64,000 bases of DNA from Cycas panzhihuaensis (GCA_023213395.1 CM041465.1:5704001-5768000); one strand, 5' to 3'; counted from the stretch's first letter, positions 23,116 through 34,870 are shown. Numbers and translations: made by a program. Notes: generated by a model not told the origin, from the letters alone.

Positions 23116-26100
23116 ATACATATGAAAACTCTTTTCTTTCTTTAACTAAGATTCATATGAAAATTGTGCATAACTATAACAAAGTAAGAGTATACCATGA
23201 TATCAAATGTCTTATAACATAAAGTTAAAATCTTTGTAATGTGACAAGGAAGTGAAGTTGGCCAACCATATTGCAGTTGAAGGATTCTCCCATCTAACCA
23301 ATCACAATACCATAGGAAAGTACCCTTATACTAGAGAAGATGATATGAATGAAAGAGTATTAATTTTTCCACTCTTCAAACACATAGCCCTTACCTAAGT
23401 TGTCCTATCAATAGATGCCACAAGGCCTTTTTTAAAAGAACTCCATAGTAAAAGAAGTTGTTTCAAAGCTATTACTATTATACATAAGCATACCCTTACT
23501 AAGCATCATTAATCTTAGATATAACAATTATCTCTTCTCATGTAATGCTTGTTCTTCTAAATAGACCAATAATGTTGAGTTATTAAGGGATCCCTACAAA
23601 TCCAATCTTAAAGGACTACATTATTATACCACACAAACAACTAATATATAGGGTGAAATTAGAATTTAAGGGGAGTAACTAACTACAACCTTCCCTACCT
23701 AAGGAGAGCAACCAACTTAAACACCATTAGAATAATAGTCCAAGAAGAGCAACTAACCCAACCCCACCTCATAAGAAAACCTTTGCATATAATAATAAGA
23801 GTCTAAGGAGATAAGAAATGTAGCTTACCCATAAGGCTTTAGAATACACTTAGTATACCCTTTCATAGGACTTAAGTAGCTTTGGAATCTAGAGTATAAC
23901 TAAGGTAAGCCTCTTTTCTAAAATCTGATGGAGCAACCAACTTAACACCATGTATATGAAAAGCTTAAGGAGAGTGTTACCCTATAAAGATGTAATAGTT
24001 TCAAAACAATTTATACAATATAAGGAAACAAATAAAGATAAGATTATACCATATTATTTTCACTACATGATCAAAGATCTAGGTCTATGCTAAGCTACTC
24101 TAATATAACTGAAAATTAATTATTTTGGTAAAAAGGCATAACGCTAAGATAACAAATGATTATAAATGATATATCATATGGCATATTTGCCTATATAAGA
24201 AGGTTGGAATACTTTAATTAAATAAAAGAGTTTTTAAGTAGGGAGTATTAGTATGGGAAGTCTTCAAGTAGAAGAAGGAAGGAAAGGTTTTATATTCTCA
24301 TAATTTTAATTCTTATGGACTTAAGTCCCACATTAAACACCTTTTATACTTTAAGATGGGCTTTAAGTAAAGTAATAAGAAAGTGATTTGTAGGAAGACT
24401 AAGAGATTAAGTGATAGGTCATACTTTTCATGACCACTTATGTTCCCACTAATATTTTACCTATGAGATAAACATAAAGTGAAGATAAGACAAAATTGAT
24501 TATCAAACAAGAAGTATTCACATAGGGAAAGGAATAATGAGTAACAAGCCCATAGGATGTCCTCCCATGAAATGACTCCATTTCAAAGATAATTTAGAAA
24601 AAGGGCAATGAAGTAGGAAAGTAATCTATAGGAATAGCTAACCTAGGAATTTAAATAGATGATAAGTATTGTTCTTGTAAACTACTTCCTTATGAGAAGG
24701 TCTTTCTATAAATCTCACCTCTTAAAGTGGTCATTAAAGAAAGAATCAGGGAAATGAGAACATCATTTTCAATGCCTGGAAAAGTAAGATGTTTCCCAAA
24801 AAATATACCCCAAAGTAGGAAGTGGTATTCATAGGACTTCTTTCCTATGGAAAGGAAGATATACATAATAAATAAGATTTAGATAAAGTGAACACATCCA
24901 ATACTATCGTTTATAGTTATTACCTAACTTTGGGCCTTGAAGGAGAAAAATGCTCACTAAAGTGGGAATCATGGAAGTAAGGAGATCATGATATAGAGAT
25001 AAGTAATAAGAGCAAGACTTCACAAAATGTCCTTGCTAATGAAAATCACTATTATTAAATAGATTACTCTTAGAGATATTTTTCACAAAAGATGACCCAA
25101 CAAGGGGGTATATTTGAGGACCAAAAAAGTATCATGTGTCAAATCTAACATAAATATTAAGAATATTCAACTTTTAATTGCTAGAATTAATTCATGAGTT
25201 GGTCCTATCTACTACTTTTCTATGTCATAATTAAATATCATTAGATAATTACTCAATGTGACTACTTAATTATATGATGATTATAATAGAACTGACATTT
25301 CATAATGTTGATGGTACATTCAACTAATAAAAAGTACATGCATGATCTTAGGAAAGGCATGAAATAAATGTTGTAGGCATCTAAATCTTTCTTTATTAAT
25401 TATAAACACTAATCAATAGGAGAAAGAAGGACTCTTAACTATTCCTTTTCTCATGATTAAGTATCCTTTAGAGAGTGATTGATTAGTATAGTTTACTCCA
25501 ACAAATCAAGAAAATGTCTTGGTGGGAAACTCCACATAAGATTGTCGTATGTACCAAATGAATCAGAAGACAAAGGAAGTCTAAATTATATGGTGACTTA
25601 GGAGTCCCCACATATAAATAGTAAATTACATAGAAGAGGCATGGCTTAGAATGAGTTATAATCTAACAAGAAATCAATCCCTTGTCAATGATTATAGTAT
25701 GGAAAAGAACATGAATATGATAAGATGAGGTCAAATGTCAACATATAAGGAGTGACCCATGAAGGTAATAATCTAGTGGTGAAGATACCTATAAGTAGAG
25801 GATGACTGGAGATCTTGGAACTACCTATTCCTTCTCCTTTTCCCTATAGTGGGTTTAAGAGTAGATGAGTTGAAGTAAGGTTAGTACATAGCCCCAAACC
25901 TAGTCCTTATAAGGATACAAAAGATCAAATCTATAATTATCTAAATAGAATATAGTTACTAACCATCATATTTCCTGAAGATCGTTATAATAGTTATATA
26001 AGAGTTTTCTTAATAATATTATAGTACACACGATTATTCCAACAATTAAACTTAATCTAGTAGTAATGATATTCTAGTCTCAAAGAGAAGACATTAACAC

Positions 26101-26298
26101 ATCCAAGACATCTAGTACAAAATATGTCATCTCAACAAAACGCAAGGCATTCCTTGGGTATAATAGTTGTTGATCGATGGAGTAGTAGCAAAGACTCAAG
26201 TTGTCACTAGAGATATTTTACTCCCACTTGTCATTTAAATAGAAAAGACCCTTAATATGAGACATTACACTATAAATAGATATTCCTAGGAAGGATAT
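23116..26298. other. Unassigned AT-rich DNA, possibly long gypsy LTR
   Basis: No open frame or retroelement domain is recognisable. Repeated phrases such as GAGCAACCAACTTAA (about 23704 and 23932) suggest internal duplication. It could be the remainder of a long gypsy LTR beginning at 22880. A TATA-like CTATAAATAG lies at about 26270. Confidence 0.4.
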
Positions 26299-26659
26299 TA
26301 TTAGAAGTAATGTTTAATAAGTTAATATTAATGTTAAAATATCCCCCTAACTCTCTCATGGAATATTAAATTTGTTTTCTAAGATATGTATAAGATGGTA
26401 CACACATATTTATGTATTTATGCTATTAGTGTATATAGGGATTCTCACATGTAATTGGATAATGATGAGGTGATATGTACTATAAGTATATATTCATACC
26501 TAATGAAATAATTAGAGATGATCATTTCCCATAAGCTTTATTGTCTTATATGTTTATATATACTTAATTCTTTTATTTATTTATTATTTACATCTATTAT
26601 CACTTCATGTATATGTATTTTATTATATATTCATATATCTAAGAGTGTTATTTTTAGCA
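26299..26659 (+). repeat. Left LTR of element G
   Basis: It aligns with 36763-37127 over its whole length, including CCCCCTAACTCTCTCATGG and GAGGTGATATGTACTATAAG. It starts TA where TG is expected and ends GCA next to the PBS. Confidence 0.85.
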
Positions 26660-26671
26660 TGGTATTAGAGC
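26660..26671 (+). promoter_or_regulatory. Primer-binding site of element G
   Basis: TGGTATTAGAGC, one change from the initiator tRNA-Met complement, directly after the LTR. Confidence 0.8.
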
Positions 26672-27553
26672 AAAATAGTATAATCCTATGAAGTAGATCA
26701 GAGTAGGAAGATTAAAAAGACCTCACTAAGGACACTTCAATCAAAGGTTTATAGAAAATAAGAGCCAAGATTAGCCTGCATTTAATAAGAAGATATGATC
26801 ATGATATATGGACATCAATGATAGAGCCAATATGAGCTAGAATTAAAGATTATAATTATGTTTAGTGAGTTTGATCGATATGTGGATGTTTATTTGTGCA
26901 TATGTCACCTATATTAAACATGCAAAGTTGCTATGGTAAGTCCACAAGTATCAATTAATTTCCTACCATGATTTTTAATATCATTATTGAGTAAACCTGA
27001 CTAGATGTGCTATCGTATATGCAAGTTAGTGGGCACACCACATTAGTAATGCATATTATAATTAAATATTAAACTGTAACTATTTGAAGGTATACTTTAT
27101 AAAAATATTATGGTAAGTATTATTTTTGTAGGATTGAAATAAGGGTTTGACAGGTTTATTGGGTAAAACTCAAGGGTTTTAATGGACCAACTTATATAGA
27201 AAAATATATGTAGTGATGCTACCATGGAAAAAATATGCCATCTAATGGATGCTTAAAAAAAAGCCCTAGCCTTTAGAGGAATCTAAGATTATAAATCTAA
27301 AGATGATTAACAATGAAAGAGCCATAGTTCTTTATGTTATTTACAAGATGTTAAGAGAGATATGTATAGAGAAGTAGGTATCTCTATTGATGAATGGTGT
27401 GACCATGTTGATGTTATTTATAAGCATCCTATCTTTTGTATTATTAGTCCATTTGTGTATGCTACTAGGTGCAAATGAAGAATAAAGATGGCATATTCAA
27501 CATTCCCTAATGAGGTTTTGTATCATTGGTATACCACAGAGTGGCACATTAGA
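26672..27553 (+). other. Internal region of G, left part
   Basis: About 0.9 kb without a recognised domain. A possible gag-like reading near 27190-27480 (KMINNERAIVLYVIYKML) is too weak to call. Its right edge is the insertion point of copia A. Confidence 0.4.
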
Positions 27554-27851
27554 TGAAAAGAGTGGATCTATCCTTCATCTCCATGTACTAAGCACAAAGG
27601 CAAACATGGGAGCAAGAGAGACTTGAGAGAAAGAAAGTAGCTCTCACAAAATGGGGGGGTAAGAATAAATCTCCTCCATTGAGCTTTTACTTTTATATTG
27701 AGAGAGGGAGCATTAGAGTTAGGTGAAATGAAATTACACATAATGCATATGAAAGTGCATTTCACTTAAGTGATCTAATTTAAAGTTCACTTAAGACCCT
27801 TTTTCGCAATAATCAACTAATGTGATGACCTTGTGTGATTAACCCTTTTCA
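27554..27851 (-). repeat. 3' LTR of copia A
   Basis: 298 bp, pairing with 34885-35182. The minus-strand TATA motif TATAAAA lies at 27691-27697. The inner edge adjoins the polypurine tract. Confidence 0.95.
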
Positions 27852-27862
27852 ATCTCCCCCTT
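27852..27862 (-). promoter_or_regulatory. Polypurine tract of copia A
   Basis: The minus strand reads AAGGGGGAGAT immediately before the 3' LTR, the plus-strand primer site. D has AAGGGAGAGAT at the same place. Confidence 0.85.
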
Positions 27863-28329
27863 AATGGTAGAAGGTCATTTCATCCTATTTTATTCTATCC
27901 TATGAGGTCTTTATTTGAGCCTCTTACAAAGCAAACTATTATGACACTTTTGTGGGAAACCCTCATGGGGAAGAAAACCCACAAATTTTCTAATCTACTA
28001 ACCTGGCTCAGGTGGCTCTTTAAATGTAGCCAGATAGCCAATCAACACAATGAATTTTGTAGCTAAAATCTACTGAGTCTCCATATACCATTTGGTCATC
28101 CCCCGTGCCCTTTCGAGTTTTCATAGGTTTTGATTTTCTAAAATGATACAACCCTTATCCTTTGGCGCCCACATGGGGTTTTCACGAATGGGATAGAGCA
28201 GAGACTTACTCTTGTCCTTCCGTGCCCACAAGGGGTTTTCACGAATGAGACAGAGTATGATGGTCCTATTTTCATCTCCTTCAATCAGTCAGAGATGGAG
28301 GCCCTAAGGTCAAGTTGCTTTCAGAACTG

Positions 28330-29024
28330 TTCAAACTTCACCCTCTTCAGTGGTTTGGTGAAGATACCGGCCACTTGATCTGCTGTGGGCAAGACTCAGG
28401 TTGAATTGTGCCATCATGAACTAGTTCTCTAATCCTGTGGACTTTTATACTTATATGTTTGGTACGATCATGAAATATAGGATTTTTAGCCATCTAGATT
28501 ATAGATTGATTATCTACATGTAAGCTAGTAGAACTTATTTGGGTGGCATTTAATGTATTCAATAATTTTCTAAGACATATAACCTCCTTACTTATCTTAG
28601 AAGCAGCAATGTACTCAACTTCGGTAGTTGAGTCTACAACTATCTTCTGCCGTTTGGATCTCTATGATATTGGTGTTGTTCCAAGAAATGTTACGTACCC
28701 AGACATAGATCTTCCTATGTCTTTATCTTCGGTAAAGTTTGAGTATGTGTATGCATAAAGTTTAAATTCTGCATTGGGTTCATATAACTAACCATATTTA
28801 CTAGTTGTCATTAGGTACCTCAACACTTGTATTGCAGCTTGGCAATGATTTTGCTTAGAATTTATCATGAATCTTACAAGAATGCCAACAGAGTATGTAA
28901 TATCTGGCCTTGTGTTGGTAGTATAGTTGAGACTACCTACAAGTTGCCTGTAGAGTGTTGTGTCTGCCTCCCTATTGTCACCATCAACTGAGAGTTTAAT
29001 ATTAGGCTCCATAGGTGTATCCAC
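28330..29024 (-). pseudogene. Copia A RNase H domain
   Basis: It begins with the RT-RNase H connection in an open stretch at 28788-29024 (MDTPMEPN, LYRQLVGSLNY, TRPDITYSVG). It then shows SGYVTFLGTTPISWRSK, STTEVEYIAAS (the STxEAEY motif), LHVDNQSII and RTKHISIKVHRIREL, all standard copia RNase H blocks in order. The end (about 28330) is close to the polypurine tract. A few stops interrupt it. It would remove the RNA template strand during reverse transcription. Confidence 0.85.
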
Positions 29025-29039
29025 TAGTCAAGAACCTTC

Positions 29040-29888
29040 CAACTAAAACTTTGTTAGAAGATCATTGATATATTTTTCTTGGGAGAGAAAGATTTTACCA
29101 TCCTTTTGAGTTACTTCAATTCCTAAGTAATATTTCATCAACCAGAGGTTAGACAATTCAAAAGTTTTAGCAAGGTCCTTCTTCAGCTGGCTGATTACCT
29201 GTTCACTATTCCCTATTATGAGCATGTCATCCACAAAGATTAAGAGGTAAGTGACTTTATCATTTTGGCACTTAATGAATAACGTTGCATCAATATCTTG
29301 ATAGTCACAAACCTCATATCCAAGTTGCCTTATTCTTTGAGGCAACTTGGTAAACCAAGCATGAGGGGCTTACTTTAGGCCATACAAGGATTTTTTGAGC
29401 TTGCAGACTTTATGCTCCTGACCGTCAATCTCGTATCCTTCTGGCTGAGCCATGTAAATTTCTTCTTTAAGGTCCCCATTGAGAAATGTAGTCTTAACAT
29501 CGAGTTGGTGGATTTTCCAACCTTGTTAAGCAGCCAAGGCTATAAGAGTTCTGATTATAGGCCACTTGGTTGTAGGAGCAAAGATTTTAGCATAGTCAAT
29601 GCCTTCCCTTTATGTGAATCCTTTTGCTACCAACCTCACCTTATATTTTTCTAGGGTGCCATCTGATCTATACTTGTTTTTGAACACCCATTTATTTTGA
29701 ACTACCTTTCTTTCAAATGGTAGATAAACAAGCTCCCATGTACCATTTTTAATAAGAGATTGATACTCTTCATTCATAGCATTTCTCCAAGCTGCATTCT
29801 TTACAGCTTCTTGGTATGTTAGGGGCTCTTCATTAAGAGCAAGATGCAGTTTTGCTGGTTTAATCTCAACAGAAAGTGATTCATGCAT
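29040..29888 (-). pseudogene. Copia A reverse transcriptase domain
   Basis: The first open stretch (29610-29888) starts MHESLSVEIKP and holds NEEYQSLIKNGTWELVYLP and VQNKWVFKNKY, the copia RT entry. The second block reads [16 protein letters not shown] and LKKSLYGLK. The third open stretch (29043-29345) has LLIFVDDMLIIG with both catalytic Asp of the FVDD motif present (about 29225-29236), then KYYLGIEV. Three or four stops and a frame change separate the blocks. Apart from these the domain looks full length. It copies the genomic RNA inside the particle. Confidence 0.9.
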
Positions 29889-30260
29889 CTTTGCTCTCTA
29901 TGGACACTTCTAGTACCAGTTTTGCCTACCTCATCTGGTTGCATGTCCTTGTGTAGTTGGTAGGCTTCAAGAAAACCTCAAGTTGGGAATGAGGTTTTCA
30001 TTTCCACAACCTCTTGATCTTCATTTTGATCTTAAAAAGGATCATGTGAAATATTTAGCATGGAGGAAGTTGATGATGCTGGAGAAGATGGATTAGCCAC
30101 AGATGTTGGAGAAGATGATCCTTCTGCTATGGCTTTACCTTTATCAACTTAGCTATTCACAAATGATGGTGCTGGATGTGTACACATTGGCTTGGAGTCA
30201 TAACTTGTATGCTTCGAGGCTCTATTGTCAGATTCCAATATTTTGAGCAACTATTCAGCA
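29889..30260 (-). pseudogene. Copia A linker between integrase and RT
   Basis: After the G-tract the minus strand opens, in a frame one base off the integrase frame, to LLKILESDN, a Ser/Pro/Thr-rich stretch (SSSPTSVANPSSPASSTSS) and an acidic run (QNEDQEVVEMK). D has the same linker. Low-complexity linkers here are usual in copia polyproteins. Confidence 0.7.
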
Positions 30261-30285
30261 TCTCCCCCCTAAATTTTAGAATCTA
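30261..30285 (-). other. Boundary TAG codon and G-tract between integrase and RT (A)
   Basis: The integrase frame ends ...EFDV then TAG (30283-30285). The minus strand continues AAATTTAGGGGGGAGATGC. The run has six G; D has seven, which in D keeps the following LLKILE block in the integrase frame. In A the one-base difference shifts it. Confidence 0.8.
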
Positions 30286-31340
30286 GACATCAAATTCAAT
30301 GGCATCATTAAATCGGTATAAAGGCATCTTGGAGTCAAGTCTGAGTAATTGATCTTCAGTCTCTGTAAAGATAACATCTCTAGTGATGATGATTTTATGC
30401 TGTGAAGGTATGAAAACCTTATATCCCTTTTTGTCCATAGGGTATTCGACAAAGATGCCTTTGATGGCTCTATCTTGGAGCTTATTTCTATGTTCTTCCA
30501 GAATATGAGCATAACAAGTAGAGCCAAAAATTCTGAAGTGGGAGATAGAGGTGGTTTGTCCATACCACATTTCATGTGGAGAGGGGCCGAGCTTGGAGGG
30601 ACTAACAGTATTGATGCAATACATAGTAGTCCAAATAGCCTAAGCCCAAAGATGGATAGGGACATTCTTATATACTAGCATAGCACGAGCCATATTCATG
30701 ATGGTCCTGTTCATACGCTCGGTAACTCCATTTTGCTAGGGTGTACCTGCAATAGTGGTCTAATGTTTGATTCCATGTTGATGTAGGTACGATTCAAACT
30801 CATTGGATGTGTACTTGCCACCATTGTCAGTCCCGAGTATTTTGATCTTGAATCTAAATTCATTTTCCACACGGGCCTTGGAATCTTGAAACATAAAAAA
30901 AGCTTCATCTTTCTTTTCAAGAAAAGAAACCCATACTTTCTTGGTAAAATCATCAATGAAAGTAATATACTATCACTTCTATTTAAGAGAATGGATGGGC
31001 ATAGGATTGCATATATCTAAGTGTACAAGCTTCAAAGGTTGGCTAGATTTCCACTAACTATGAGGAAACAATTGTCTTTGAGATTTAGCAATAATACATG
31101 CTTCACATTTAAGTGGCTTAGAGGGGAACTCAGGCAAACCAGGTAGAGTGTCTTGTAGTTCTCTTAAATAATCAATTTTGATATGACCCATATGAGCATG
31201 CCATAGAGCTGCTTGGGATAACTTTTGAGGAGTCAAGGTTGTGGTAAAAGCAAATTCATGATCAACATAGTTGGCTTTAGAGGATGGTGAGCCAGTTAGG
31301 TGAAAAAGTTTGCCATCAAGAATTCTGGTCATAACCACAG
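30283..31340 (-). pseudogene. Copia A integrase domain
   Basis: The open stretch at 31054-31338 carries LWHAHMGHIKIDYL and CEACIIAKSQR, the H-H-C-C zinc-binding region. The core follows: LVHLDICNPMP (first catalytic Asp), FIDDFTKKVWVSFL, GTDNGGKYTSNEF (second Asp) and NGVTERMNRTI (Glu), so the D-D-E triad is complete. The C-terminal open stretch at 30283-30624 has FGSTCYAHI, KGIFVEYPMDKKGYKVF and TRDVIF. About five stops lie between. The enzyme would insert the cDNA, leaving 5-bp duplications as seen here. Confidence 0.9.
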
Positions 31341-31665
31341 CATTTGAAGGAGGGTGAATGAAACAGAGAGTTTAATTGTTTGAAGTTACACTTAGATCAA
31401 ATCCATGAGAGACAAGGGTGGATAGGGAGAGCAGATTCTTCTTTAGATTAGGAATATATAAAATATCAACAAGTGTAAAATCTAGAAGGTCTGGGAGTTT
31501 TAGGTAAATAGTTCTAAGTCCTTTAATTGGCTAAGATGATTTGACAGCCATGTGTATAACACCACAAACTTTAGAGTTAAAATCTTGAAAGAACTGGTGA
31601 TGACAAGTCATGTGTTATGTTGCTCCATTATCCATGATCCACGATGAAGTATTTGAGGTAGCACT
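31341..31665 (-). pseudogene. Copia A protease domain
   Basis: The active-site block reads SWIMDNGAT then a stop and HMTCHH, so the usual Asp-Ser-Gly-Ala is Asp-Asn-Gly-Ala here. It continues KVCGVIHM, IYLKLPDLLDFTL and LYIPNLKKNLLSLS, the standard copia retropepsin C-terminal block. The protease cuts Gag-Pol into its mature parts. Two stops at expected Gln codons are present. Confidence 0.8.
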
Positions 31666-31667
31666 AT

Positions 31668-32843
31668 TTACAACTCCAAGTGGTGAAGGCAAAAGTGAAT
31701 AAGCATAGCATAATGAACCTCAATATACTTAGTGGATCTATCAAGAATATTTGATGAAGTGATCCTAATTCTTTGAAGGTGTGCATGAGCAAATTGCGTT
31801 CCACCAAAAGAATCTTTAAAAGAGGTATTATCAACATTATGTGCACCATGGCGCTGTTGATAACTTGGTAGTTTGTTGGTGGCAATTCTACAATTTTTGG
31901 CATAATGTCCTCTTCTATTACACCTTTGGCACACGATTGTTTGATTTCTAGTCCATGTATTAGGCTGGTTGGATAGTCTCTGATTACTAGATCTAGGTCC
32001 AAGTTAATTATTTTGGCCTTGGCCTTGAGACTGTTTTTGTTGGAGTTGAGGAGCCTGTTGACTAAGAGGACGTTGTCCTTGTTATCTACCTCTTCCTCTT
32101 CCACGGGAATTACCACCTCTACGAGAGTATTGACCTTGATTTTTAGTATAACAAAGATCTTCTTCCACTTCAAATGTAGCATCAACTAGATCTGATGTAG
32201 TGGCAAAGTTGGTATCAAAGGTCTTATCAAATTCAATGAACTCATCAGCAAGGTTTTCAAAGTTTAGGGTCTTCAAAGTGCCACTAGATTGAAGACTTCC
32301 CAATAGATTTTTGTAATATGGGATATGGAGACATGAATGAATCAAGAAAACCCATGTAATGCATTGAGTTTTAAAATCTTTATCAATGGCTTGCTTGATT
32401 GGATGAAGTAGATTGATTGTCTCACTTACGTATCCTTTCTGCATTTTTAATTTGTTCATCTTCAGCACTAAGTGAACAAATTCTAAGTCTGATTTAGTGT
32501 CAAAGTTCTTCTTAAGAACTTCAAGAACTTTCCATATTATATCATGTACATATTCATCAATGAGATTATGTAGGGAATAATCAGTGATAAGTAGTATCCC
32601 TGAATGAATTTTATCATCATCAAGTTCCCATTGGCATTTAGTTGTAGCTTCAGTGGGAGCAGTTGGAGCACCTCCTCCTGAAGCAGTTGTGGTAGCTGTA
32701 GCTGCAACAGATGGTGTAGGTTGTAAGTGATCTCTCCATAGAGCTTCATACTTTGCAGTATTTCTAACACCAGTGAACCACATGTCCCAATTTTCTTTCC
32801 CTTTTAGAATGTAGTTCACATTTTTCTTGAATTGTAAAGACAT
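31668..32843 (-). pseudogene. Copia A gag with CCHC knuckle
   Basis: The ATG at 32843 opens 253 codons to 32082; after one stop the same frame continues, with a few stops, to 31668. The N-terminus (MSLQFKKNVN, then ENWDMWFTGVRNTAKYEALW) is of the copia gag type. Central blocks are WELDDDKIHSGILLITDYS and LKMNKLKMQ. A basic RGGNSRGRGRGR tail precedes a Gln-rich stretch and the knuckle at 31890-31931, C-Q-R-C-x4-H-x4-C, with all four ligands intact. It forms the particle and binds the RNA. The start agrees with the matching codons in B. Confidence 0.85.
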
Positions 32844-33002
32844 GGTGTCTTCTTAGAAGGGAAGAAATGAACAAGGGACTATAAAAGTGATGGAAATAAA
32901 TGACCAATTACTATTTATAAATAGGAAATGTAATGAAGTAGTGTAGCAAAAAGAAGAAGAAGTAAGAATGGTTGCTCAAAGATGAAGGGAGCAACTTAGA
33001 GA

Positions 33003-33134
33003 AAAGTCACGAATATTTGTGACAAATATTAACCTAACACAGCAGGAATATGAGAAGCACTATGATAAAAATTGGCCATTAATACTTGTGACAAATATTA
33101 ACCTGACACAACAAGAATATAAGAAACACTATGA
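33003..33134 (-). repeat. Two copies of a 69-bp leader tandem repeat (A)
   Basis: The block containing GTGACAAATATTAACCT recurs after exactly 69 bases (33019 and 33088), followed each time by an AGAAGCACTATGAT-type sequence. D carries three copies and B about one in the same place. Confidence 0.8.
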
Positions 33135-33605
33135 TTATAATTACACTATGGATCACTTTTTACAAATAAGTAAGTGATTAATATACAAGATTGTAGGCCA
33201 ATGTAGAAGCTGATATCATTGGGTTTACACAACTTAAAACTCAAATGTAGGATGTGTAATCAACCCAATAACCTCTAACTTGTGTCCAACATGTAGTTGA
33301 GGTTGTTGAAGGAATGCCTAAGCTTCTAGTAGAATTAAGTTGGCCTTCACCCGTGATACCCACAATCATGCTTGGTGATGAAATCCAAGTCACAACGGAG
33401 CCCAGGTACTCCCAATCCTCACCCAGTTCACCAATGAGCAGCTATATACCTCCTCTAAAGAGTGGTACGTGCATACCCATGGCTATGGAAGATATTGAAT
33501 TAGGTATATTTTAATCTTGTATTAAAGTTTCAGTTTTCCCAGTTGGTTATCAGGATGATCCCTGATTGAGGCATGATGGTATGGCTAACCAAACCTCACC
33601 AATCT

Positions 33606-33684
33606 TCTGGTTTGGTCCAGTCCCAACTTGAAACCTGCATCTCCTTTATGGCATGGCATTCTTCCAACCAAGGTATCTCAACCT
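33606..33684 (-). repeat. tRNA-like (SINE-like) segment in copia A leader
   Basis: The minus strand reads AAGGTTGAGATACCTTGGTT then GGAAGAATG, resembling a tRNA A-box (TAGCTCAGTTGGTAGAGC type). About 28 bases later it reads GCAGGTTTCAAGTTGGGACT, close to a B-box (GGTTCGAATCC type) followed by the acceptor side. The spacing fits a Pol III internal promoter as in tRNA-derived SINEs. It lies in the sense orientation of the element and is shared with B and D, so it predates their separation. A chance match is possible. Confidence 0.45.
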
Positions 33685-34870
33685 TGGTGAGTGTATGAAC
33701 AAGTACAAGATGGCAGAAAATAATGTACGTGATGTGTTCCTTTTAGGAAGAGTGAAAAGATTATTGAATTGCATCAAACGTACATTTAACTAAAAATAGA
33801 ATGCTTACTTGGAGTGCTTTTGGAGTTCTTACTTGAAGTGTCTTTAGAGTGCTTGCTTTGAGTGAGTTTAGAGTGATGAAATACAATTCTAATAAGTGAG
33901 TGAGGACACCAGATATTACTCAGATCCAGGTATTTTTTTTCTCACTTTTACAATGGGCTTTTAAGCCTTATAAAAAGAAGGAAGAAATTTTCTTCACTTT
34001 TTTTTTCTTAATATAAAATAAACTGGTCTTCACTAAATTAGCAATAACCTTCTCCCACGATGTTGAAATGGAGTGCTAATTTTTGTACTAAAAACTAGAC
34101 TCAAAGCTTCATCTTCAAGAAGTGGAATCAGGTCCAAATGACTTCTGGAACGTTTTTGGCAGCCCCACAAAGTTAGGAAATTATATTTTTCCAGAATTCT
34201 TACTAAAAATAACTATTGTTCACTAAAATAATAATAACTTCCTCATACGACATCCAAATTAGGTGACAGTTTTTGTGCTAGAAAGTAGACTTAGAGCCTC
34301 ATCTTGAAAATTAGAATCACTTCAATTGGAGCTCTATAGAAGATTTTGCAGGCCTATGAAGTTCAACAATCAAATTGTATTTCTGCAGAAATTTCAGCTT
34401 CCTAATATCTCATTAACACATGATACCATATGAAATTTCCATCATTTTTTTATCAACAAGATCCCAATATGGGTAAGGTGAGAGAATACAATGATGGATA
34501 TTTTAAATGACTCGAAATTCTTAAAAAAAAATGGGTAAAACCTCCCCTTACAATCATTCTTCTAAATGCTGGAAAAATTTTGGCAGCATTTCCCCTTGTT
34601 AAATGGACAAAAAGAGGGGAAAGAAAAGGAAGAATGAGATAGCATGAATGGCCAACAAAGGATTGGAATCCTTGGGCCTTACAACTCCTTGTATTATGCT
34701 TCCAAACCTGCAAAAGAGAAAGGAAAAGCAAATAATACAAAATATGCTATCATAATAACTTAAAAATATTTCTAAATTTACTTTCACAATCTCCTTCACC
34801 ACATGGATTGTGGGGGAGAAGGAAGTGATAGCTCAATTGTAAGTGCAAGTGAGGAATATGAAGGAAGCAA

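Larger units (their letters stand above)
32844..34870 (-). other. Copia A leader, about 2 kb, untranslated
   Basis: This leader between PBS and gag is long for a copia element. From the LTR side it holds sections also seen in B and D: two similar parts with AATAATAAC motifs (34210-34060), a block around 33900-34000, the tRNA-like segment (33606-33684), a well conserved block at 33370-33460 and the 69-bp repeats (33003-33134). No frame is conserved across the three copies. Confidence 0.65.

Noticed and set aside
31664-32185. 173-codon minus-strand frame overlapping copia A gag
   Set aside because: It is an alternative frame of gag; the gag frame carries the CCHC knuckle, this one does not.
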